Source: Antedon mediterranea
Lineage: Eukaryota; Echinodermata; Crinoidea; Comatulida; Antedonidae
Length of the DNA: 64,000 nt
Reading direction: 5' to 3'
Assembly (NCBI RefSeq): GCF_964355755.1
Contig: NC_092674.1
Span: 18,862,501 to 18,926,500 of the forward strand
This document shows, piece by piece, positions 61,101-64,000 of the stretch. The position numbers were made by a program, and so were the translations under genes. Each line of letters starts with the position of its first letter. Within the stretch, counting starts at the first letter, position 1. Below the pieces are notes generated by a model, which saw nothing but the letters and a program-made list of their open reading frames with translations, did no database searches and had not been told where the DNA came from.

Positions 61101-63926
61101 TACTTGCTAGCCATGATTTGATTTTGTTTAAATCTTCATTAATTCTTGCAAGTACTTCATTTATTTCAGAAGATGCAAAGTAAAGGGTTGTATCATCTGC
61201 ATACATACTAATCTGTACACTATTTACATACTTTGGTAGACCATTTACATAAAGTATAAATAAGAATGGTCCCAAAATTGATCCTTGGGGGATTCCACAA
61301 TTACTATAGCATTTATCTGATCGAACACCATTTACTTGTGTTAAGTGCGTACAATCACAAAGGTAGTCTTTAAACCAATTTATAATAGAGACATCTATGT
61401 TAAATAATTTAAGCTTGTCTATAAGTATGGTATGGTCTACCGTATCGAAAGCTTTTTTTAGATCAAGCATGACTACATCAATATACTTCCCACAATAAAT
61501 ATCATTTATCCAATCTTCTGTAATATTTAATAATGATACAGTAGAGAAATTAGGACGAAATCCGGATTGGTAAGCATAAATCATATTTTTTGAGTTAATA
61601 AATTGATCAAATACAACCCTCTCGATAATTTTAGAAAGAATCGGAAAAATTGATATGGGTCTGTAATCTCTGGGCATATTTTGGCACATTTTCATCTTTT
61701 CGGAAAAGTACTAGTTGAAAGTGAAGGATTTACCAAATAAGTGAGAGGTCCAACAATTTGATAAATAATATTTAATAATAAATAGCTGGAAGCTCATCTA
61801 AGCCTGTTGCTTTACTTACAGAAAGTGAGTTAAATTGTTTATAAATGCATTCTTGGTTTACAAAACTAAATTTAAGTAGGTCCCTGCTTTGATTAGTAAT
61901 ATCTTCAATAAGTAATCTAGGGAGAGTCTGCTGTTAGTTTGTTATCACTTGTTTTTAGGTTTGATATTTCTGTATTTATACTCTTTGCTGGAACAATAAT
62001 GAACAATATTACATAGCCTATGTAAATACGAGAACGTGATTGGTTGAAACTGCATCACATGACTACCGCTGCGAGGATCGTAAATCGTATATATCCTCGA
62101 GAACGATGATATTGACTGAGTAATTTTCACGTAATTATCGTTTCCCTGTCATTAATCATATACATTCTCGAGTACGATGATATTGACTGTGTAATCTTCG
62201 TGTGGCAACACTCGCGTTTGCCGATAAATAAACAAATGTCATCTACTGGGTCTTGAACTCGCGATGCAATTGTCACTCCATCACAAGACAACGCTTCATG
62301 CGCCGCGCCACGGAACTTGCTTTAAGAAATTAGTCATCTAAACTATTTAAACTCATACATAGTGCCCTCATTTATTATTAGTCCTCCCTAAATGTGATGA
62401 AACACTGTTTGTGATTGCTCAATATTCACGCCAGTAGCCTAGTAACTAGTACGCGCTGAACATCCGGTGATTCGGCTCCTCGAAGAGCTAGAAGACGAAT
62501 TGTTTATTCGGCCTACCTGATTATAATATTATTAATAGGCTTATTGAGGGAAATTCTTCTGTTAATTTAAACGACCTAGGCCTAAGTGAATTTTTTATTG
62601 CCAAGGAATCATTAATTAGTAATTATCTGTATATTATTCTTTGCAAGGTAAGAGGTCTAGGCAGGCTTGTTTACATACAATACAAATACTATAGCCTAGG
62701 AGGCCTAGCCTAGCTTCACCCAACCTAGCAGACTTGTTCTTGGCTATATAATATAATAGATATCGCCTTTTATATCGGTAAAATATAAGATTTAACATCC
62801 CCTCGGGATGATATTATGTTCTCGGGGAATTATATATATCCCTCAGCTGCCGCTTCGGGATATATATATTCCCTTGAACATAATATCATTCCCTCGGGGA
62901 TGTCAAATCTTATATTTCACCTCTAAGCAGAAAATATCTGTATAATAATACACAGTTCAGTGTACAAATTGGTTTAGGCAGCTTTACAAATTATCTGAAC
63001 AAGGTTTACCTATGAAGTTGTATATACTGTCTAGGTTTATTAAGCAGATGTAAAAACCTATCAATGACTTTATTCTTGCCAACACCTTGGTTTCCAATTA
63101 ACAGTAAATGTTCACCCAAAAGAAAATCTTTCAACATATCTTCCATTATTGAAAGGTGCTGAAATATCAATTCGATAGTGTTACTACAGTACATTTATTC
63201 AATTTAAATACAAAATTATTCTTTCGATTGAAAAAAATCAAACTTACAATGAATAATAAATACAACACATACAAAGACAAAAGTCAAAAACAACTGGTTA
63301 GAACATAAATACATTTATCCAAAAAGGTTTTAACAATAACTTTCAGTTTATAAGCATAATAAATGTATATGTGTGTAATGGCTCAAGTTCTACAATGGCA
63401 TAATTTAATGTAGATGCTTACCTGGGAATTTTCATAAAATAGTGTATCTGGTACCATCATTTGATTGTCAGGTGAGCTCACAGGTATGGTGGTAGTACCA
63501 ATACGTACAATATTATTTGTTACCTCACCTGAAAAATACAGTAACAAATCTAAATGTTTGTATATTAATTTCCTGAAAAAGAGTTTTATAATACTAAATA
63601 AAATACTAAATGCTATTAGAAATCACAAAACGATTATATTGGGATTTATATACATGATTGTTTGCAGATTAAATTATATATTACATATTGCTTGTTTTTG
63701 ACCTAATTTATTTTCACACTATTATTAGATAAAACGGAAAAAAAAATCTTGAATCATCAACATTGGGCAAATTGATTAATTGGTGAATGTGTAGACCTAG
63801 CCTGGCCCTTTCCTTTGATACTCACATGATATAGCAGTTTTCATGTCAATATCAGTAGGCCTTGGATGCATTCCTGCATCCTCCAATGCCTTGTCTAATG
63901 CCTGATGTGCCAGTTGAGGTAAAAAT
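28447..63926 (-). CDS. VWA8: von Willebrand factor A domain-containing protein 8 (VWA8), C-terminal 1206 residues, 5' partial
   Basis: Twenty-six exons splice into 3622 nt with no stop until TAA at 28447-28449, ending SSMLST. VWA8 is a large mitochondrial-matrix ATPase with dynein-like tandem AAA modules and a C-terminal VWA domain. Visible here: the last AAA module with Walker A (GNQGVGKNK), Walker B (VLVIDEADKAP) and sensor-like ANRPGFPFLGNDFF; a diverged beta-rich middle; the conserved HVGGNTWAGGTGGRDTAGLG stretch; and a VWA domain with the MIDAS motif DVSGS and the partner segments SGDYTLEAT and VLSDAN. All these are intact, so the gene is probably functional. The first exon here continues a split Arg codon (then FLPQLAHQALDKAL), so upstream exons lie beyond the right edge. 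Introns are large because they host the mobile elements listed separately. Confidence 0.95.
28877..30305. mobile_element. Non-autonomous element with terminal hairpins, copy 2 (variable-arm family)
   Basis: The left end is a hairpin, TAATTCGTCA (28877-28886), loop CTA, TGACGAATTA (28890-28899), directly followed by AGGTTATATGCAT (28901-28913). The right end is the perfect palindrome AGGTTATATGCAT (30278-30290), GA, ATGCATATAACCT (30293-30305), preceded by AATAAAGATT. This is copy 1 (2.37-3.87 kb) in reverse orientation, sharing the AATTCGTCA hairpin, AATAAAGATT and the words CGTGCTCGTATAACGC. The arm sequence is different. It lies in a VWA8 intron. A tRNA-like stretch (about 29185-29275, minus strand, with GAGTTCGAGTCTC as B box) is inside. 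Confidence 0.72.
29185..29275 (-). repeat. tRNA-derived stretch inside element copy 2
   Basis: Read on the minus strand, TGGCTCGGTGGTC (A-box-like) and GAGTTCGAGTCTC (B-box-like) are spaced as in a tRNA, but the T-stem and acceptor stem pair poorly. I take it as a SINE head or tRNA pseudogene. Confidence 0.4.
30600..31055 (+). repeat. Retroposon fragment with (TAA)n-type tail
   Basis: The segment ends with CAGCACTTTGGTCTCTAGC, GGGCTATACAAATAACTACA and (ATA)n, a 3' end typical of LINE/SINE retroposons with a microsatellite tail. Upstream it has GTGATTTGAACCTGTGCCGA and other unrecognised sequence with no long ORF. It lies in the VWA8 intron between the SGENYN and SGDYTLEAT exons. Confidence 0.45.
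32182..32253 (+). tRNA. tRNA-like gene, anticodon ATC (Asp codon GAT), Glu/Asp-type body
   Basis: A 72-nt sequence folds as a cloverleaf. Acceptor GCCCCAG pairs with TTGGGGC (one G-U). A box TGGTCTAATGG and B box GTTCGAGTC fit the polymerase III consensus. The anticodon stem TCTGC/GCAGG closes the loop ATATCAA, giving U33 and anticodon ATC at 32215-32217. The T stem is CCGAG/CTTGG, the discriminator is G, and a T5 terminator follows at 32256. An A34 Asp tRNA is not the normal eukaryotic form (GTC), and the D-arm resembles tRNA-Glu. It may be a mutated tRNA copy or SINE head rather than a working Asp tRNA. Confidence 0.6.
32380..33343 (+). pseudogene. LTR-type retrotransposon integrase fragment, broken
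   Basis: Translations in more than one frame (32351-32569, 32505-32975, 33014-33343) give in order a zinc-binding region (LHLRFDHPS, then CYHCAALC), an integrase-core-like stretch (FAADVIKCERKLILVIRE, IRTDPAPEFASL) and a C-terminal domain (VGDLVYILADRN, GSQLRSTAYKVKL). Frames shift at least twice and a stop follows the core, so it is not expressed as one protein. No LTRs, protease or reverse transcriptase are seen nearby, so only the 3' part of a pol gene remains. It sits in a VWA8 intron. Confidence 0.7.
33610..34045 (+). repeat. Copy of a dispersed repeat also found at 62.38-62.94 kb
   Basis: Shared, in the same order and orientation, with 62.38-62.94 kb: ACTGTTTGTGATTG, GAAATTCTTCTG, TTATGGCCAATAAGGAATCA (CCAAGGAATCATT in the other), TTAGTAATTA, GCCTTTTATAT, GATGTCAAAT and TATTTCACCTCTAAGCAG. 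Here the outermost bases AACATTGCC and GGCAATGTT are inverted around the terminal region. Confidence 0.6.
34639..34838. mobile_element. Short foldback repeat built of GGACAA(C/T)TACCCC units
   Basis: About seven copies of a 16-20-bp unit (GGACAACTACCCCCTGG and variants) run in one orientation, and the right end (CCAGGGGTTACTTGTCC) is inverted relative to the left end (GGACAACTACCCCCTGG). It lies in the VWA8 intron next to the ERQWLKHQ exon. Confidence 0.6.
35261..35292. repeat. Perfect-looking 15-bp hairpin
   Basis: CTGTCTAAATGATAT and ATATCGTTTAGACAG are complementary with one mismatch and a 2-base loop. It is intronic and may be the end of a degraded mobile element. Confidence 0.5.
37734..38339 (+). 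pseudogene. SGNH/GDSL-hydrolase-like ORF of a retroelement, split by an in-frame TGA
   Basis: Starting at ATG 37734, the frame reads GLVGHSFVRRLE (block I-like), YSRGGATT (block II-like), then stops at TGA 37950-37952 and continues ENDIVKRSNDFIV in the same frame to 38339, with HIHSDGVHLN (Asp-x-x-His-like block V). The stop replaces the residue expected before E-N-D in the GxND block III. Such SGNH ORFs are known from LINE and tyrosine-recombinase retroelements. A single substitution thus seems to have inactivated it. It is the reverse orientation to VWA8, inside an intron. It is uncertain whether it belongs to the DIRS element at 41.4-43.5 kb or to another copy. Confidence 0.65.
38395..38800. 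repeat. 19-bp minisatellite, GGCCTTATGTTTGCCTTCG unit, about 20 copies
   Basis: Copies differ mainly at a T/C (GTTTGCC or GTTCGCC) and TTTGCC/TTGGCC. Because 19 is one more than a multiple of three and the unit lacks stops, all three plus-strand frames stay open and each translates to a 19-residue repeat (FGPYVCLRALCLPSGLM type). These are coding illusions. The repeat directly follows the SGNH-like ORF. Confidence 0.9.
39010..41391 (+). pseudogene. CR1/L2-like non-LTR retrotransposon (LINE), 5'-truncated and decayed
   Basis: The 5' part retains the linker typical of these LINEs (MDKHAPLKTKC, PWYTDEIRSARKL). Reverse-transcriptase segments lie at 39433-40032 (NYRPVSNLCFLGKVIEKVVS, DPFQSAYKAHHSTETAL) and 40050-41027 (PQGSVLGPQLF, YADDTQ, ending in WNALPSSIRF). 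The first catalytic Asp is replaced by Val (AAFVTVDHS, codon 39967-39969), while YADD is present. At least three frame breaks occur. The 3' end GCGCCTTGAGC...GCGCTATAAAAA is followed by (TTA)n at about 41363-41388. The DIRS-type gag follows at once, so the LINE seems inserted in or next to that element. Confidence 0.85.
41388..42337 (+). pseudogene. DIRS-type gag-like region
   Basis: Two consecutive frames cover it. The first starts with MPKAPRGRTV at about 41388 and is basic and Pro/Thr-rich. The second (41681-42337) reads KNKIWANGYIDLRTL, then LQGRPLNWDVLHPEL, followed by Cys/His-rich sequence (CPFSHLCTDC) in several frames. The tract resembles the gag region of DIRS and other tyrosine-recombinase retroelements. 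Frame breaks within 42050-42340 show decay. Confidence 0.6.
42463..42990 (+). pseudogene. DIRS-type reverse transcriptase fragment
   Basis: The frame 42463-42711 gives ISSPLDVVAKADLGKYRIIQ and DLSYPRG. After a frame break, 42739-43005 gives KTDIEDAFRIIPIHPDDYHL, FFYDRCLPMGASRSC and SHILDDFFFVGP. KxDIEDAFRxIPIHP and the LDDF box are typical of DIRS reverse transcriptases. A stop and frame change around 42700-42740 break it. Confidence 0.8.
42999..43485 (+). pseudogene. Tyrosine recombinase remnant of the DIRS element
   Basis: Frame 42999-43268 gives LLFRAFFLTAFQGFFRIGEL, with the first catalytic-type Arg, and LTIYPHKTG. Further on (43405-43478), GHSFRIGAATHAAS carries the H-x-x-R box of tyrosine recombinases and ends at TGA before any catalytic tyrosine. 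The fragment lacks a full active site and has frame breaks. Confidence 0.7.
43486..44660. other. Non-coding flank of the DIRS element, with a 13-bp inverted repeat
   Basis: T-rich sequence with no ORF of note. GGGGCAGCCCATA (44215-44227) is perfectly inverted as TATGGGCTGCCCC (44265-44277) around a 37-base loop. It may be the non-coding end of the DIRS-type element. The remainder up to the next VWA8 exon (44945) has no recognised feature. Confidence 0.5.
44945..49866 (-). CDS. VWA8: VWA8 middle exons (in-window exons 10-18)
   Basis: Exons are 49728-49866 (GPVQLGVRCLPMERTEARSL), 48720-48907 (KAAESIHLVTCSPVGLYSM to MHEEQ), 48118-48296 (GNVVLVIDTTNGSIQRLYL to LVFYQE), 47661-47786 (GILYVVNILEGSAYSVDV to IEDATDN), 47359-47435 (KYLLTRPSPKEPVCQLHS), 46772-46932 (PQLHSEQCITISNEGLAKE to VGFPDLK), 46308-46515 (STVDIYTFPRSIVQPL to EALPS), 45817-45898 (DISKSVSNYLEVADLSRHTV) and 44945-45146 (PTRVSQYVSWFSGGANN to DGRPLQ). 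This part is diverged from vertebrates, but key phrases (GFPDL, NRVFADSS, GGIVRLWET, EWKNMIG) fix the register. All phases agree. Confidence 0.88.
49383..49472. repeat. Three tandem copies of a 30-bp unit
   Basis: The unit GACCATGTATGTATGTCTTT, continuing ACCATGCTCA, is repeated three times almost without change in a VWA8 intron. Its reading frame (MYVFTMLRPC) has no biological meaning. Confidence 0.9.
50139..63926 (-). CDS. VWA8: VWA8 exons for the last AAA module (in-window exons 1-9)
   Basis: Exons are 63826-63926 (FLPQLAHQALDKALEDAG), 63422-63528 (CEVTNNIVRIGTT to LFYENSQ), 63010-63158 (HLSIMEDMLKDFLLGEHLL, Walker A), 60807-60882 (DTTVQSLTLQPNVQGGVI), 54388-54523 (VKAVKLGHVLVIDEADKAP, Walker B), 52414-52533 (HIQPSENVIVTHPNFRMVVL), 51652-51857 (GDIFSCHAVDNPDMESEM to VKHLE), 51043-51194 (KFPNEGIANVVKNVFDFD) and 50139-50247 (LPLPAIILSSHWKYDNF). 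Donors are GT throughout. The one ending the Walker B exon is GTTTGT, unusually weak, while a stronger-looking GTGAGA lies inside that exon. The 6.3-kb intron between 54523 and 60807 houses the foldback element. Confidence 0.9.
53045..54215 (+). mobile_element. pogo/Tigger-like DNA transposon, internally deleted, TA target duplication
   Basis: Terminal inverted repeats of 24 bp start CAGTCAACTCTCCCAATACC and end with its complement (one mismatch at position 8). TA dinucleotides flank both ends (53043-53044, 54216-54217), as for Tc1/mariner and pogo elements. Subterminal CGGAC/CCGGAAA words repeat near both ends. A short ORF at 53684-53737 (MAKRKRNELDLTSVNKL) looks like the basic N-terminus of a CENP-B/Tigger-type transposase cut off by deletion. 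It lies within a VWA8 intron. Confidence 0.8.
53684..53737 (+). pseudogene. Remnant N-terminus of a Tigger/CENP-B-like transposase
   Basis: Seventeen residues, MAKRKRNELDLTSVNKL, followed by TGA. The basic start followed by a hydrophobic/acidic stretch is how many pogo/Tigger-family transposases begin. Position inside the TIR element supports this, but so short a match is weak. Confidence 0.4.
54900..55390. repeat. 120-bp tandem repeat, four copies, left arm of the foldback element
   Basis: The unit includes TTTGGTCGGGAATTTCGGTC, GAAAATATCGGG, ACGACGTCCCGAT, GGAATCCCGATTACCCATCC and ATCGGGATTCACGAAAAATC. Copies start near 54903, 55021, 55141 and 55261. Because the unit is 40 codons long, several frames remain open (KSGFLVGNFGRKYR type), but these are artefacts. 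Confidence 0.88.
58062..58440 (+). repeat. 189-bp tandem duplication in the core of the foldback element, with a 42-codon ORF in copy 1
   Basis: Copies start at 58062 and 58251. In the first, ATG 58165 opens MPTIKAVQQARPRDFFNELN, continuing EETAAFLSM, and stops at TAA 58291-58293. In the second copy a small deletion (ACAATTAAAGCC to ACAAAAAGCC) breaks the frame. The peptide has no relative I recognise. A GC-rich stretch (57770-57850, with GCGCGCGTGCGTACGC) lies upstream. Confidence 0.55.
59870..60415. repeat. Right-arm repeats of the foldback element (AAAATCCCG units)
   Basis: Units such as GATGTTGCGTACAAAATCCC and AATTTTATAAACAAAATCCC, spaced 20-50 bp apart, end in CCCACCGGGATCGGCCGATC and GATCGGGATCCCGATC. 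The motif ATCCCG is the complement of the left-arm CGGGAT, but the spacer text differs from the left arm. Confidence 0.8.
60936..61925 (-). pseudogene. Second LINE fragment (reverse transcriptase of a CR1/L2/Jockey-like element), 5'-truncated
   Basis: The main frame 60904-61695 reads DYRPISIFPILSKIIERVVF, LDLKKAFDTVDHTIL, CGIPQGSILGPFLFILYVNG and YADDTTLYFASS, ending in KHLGVL before a (TTA)n tail. Both catalytic motifs (AFDTVDH and YADD) are intact. Upstream, after frame changes, SVSKATGLDELPA can be read near 61790. The endonuclease and 5' end are missing, so it is a truncated insertion. It lies in the VWA8 intron following the HLSIMEDML exon. Confidence 0.85.
61926..62380. other. VWA8 intron with a partial tandem duplication
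   Basis: Two diverged copies of TCTCGAGNACGATGATATTG, continuing ACTGNGTAAT, start near 62095 and 62168. A palindromic GAACAATATTACATAGCCTATGTAAAT segment precedes them near 61995. No gene is seen. Confidence 0.5.
62380..62940 (+). repeat. Dispersed repeat copy ending in a 60-bp stem hairpin
   Basis: It matches the repeat at 33.61-34.05 kb in order and orientation (see that entry). It also contains TAGGCCTA-type words. Its 3' end is a large hairpin (62781-62842 with 62857-62917): arms begin AAATATAAGATTT and include CATCCCC, GATATTATGTTC and TATATATATCCC, with few mismatches. The end is followed by CACCTCTAAGCAG, as in the other copy. Confidence 0.7.
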
Positions 63927-64000
63927 CTGAATTAATGTAAAAGAAATTAAAATGAATTGAAAATTGATAAGGAATATATTCAAATATACAATTCATATAA

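Overview
This window is eukaryotic nuclear DNA from an animal. It is AT-rich, with short protein-coding exons flanked by GT/AG splice signals and long introns full of transposable elements. Three conserved animal genes are present. The dense scatter of the palindromic word TAGGCCTA, the LINEs with (TTA)n tails, a DIRS-type retrotransposon and a tRNA-like SINE suggest an invertebrate deuterostome such as an echinoderm. That placement is an inference from style, not proven.

Layout. (1) 1-15946, minus strand: the 5' portion of the USP9X / fat facets ubiquitin hydrolase gene. Twenty coding exons cover the first 873 codons, and the gene continues beyond the left edge. (2) 15947-23903: intergenic region between two divergent genes, made largely of inverted-repeat elements and degenerate tandem repeats, with a GC-richer patch near 18.45 kb that may hold the USP9X upstream exon or promoter. 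(3) 23904-27992, plus strand: a complete four-exon arylacetamide deacetylase-like gene (409 residues). (4) 28447-63926, minus strand: the 3' portion of VWA8, a mitochondrial AAA/VWA ATPase. Twenty-six exons give 1206 residues in one unbroken frame, and the 5' part lies beyond the right edge. The deacetylase gene and VWA8 converge with about 450 bp between stop codons.

All other coding-like material sits inside VWA8 introns and is mobile-element debris: an LTR-type integrase fragment (32.4-33.3 kb), an SGNH-hydrolase-like ORF broken by one TGA (37.7-38.3 kb), a 19-bp minisatellite (38.4-38.8 kb), a decayed CR1/L2-like LINE (39.0-41.4 kb), a DIRS-type tyrosine-recombinase retroelement with RNase H apparently deleted (41.4-43.5 kb), a pogo/Tigger-like element with TA duplication (53.0-54.2 kb), a 5.6-kb foldback element with CGGGAT-rich ends (54.8-60.4 kb), and a second LINE (60.9-61.9 kb). 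A tRNA-like gene with an unusual ATC anticodon lies at 32182-32253.

Most worth a second look: a tandem array at 7.6-8.3 kb in which the last bases of a USP9X exon plus its 5' splice site are repeated eight extra times; and a family of 1.4-1.5-kb elements (2.4-3.9 kb, 28.9-30.3 kb, fragment at 19.5 kb) whose terminal hairpin arms differ in sequence between copies yet stay self-complementary and match the opposite end of the same copy. All exon limits come from reading splice signals and protein similarity by eye; no alignment was run.
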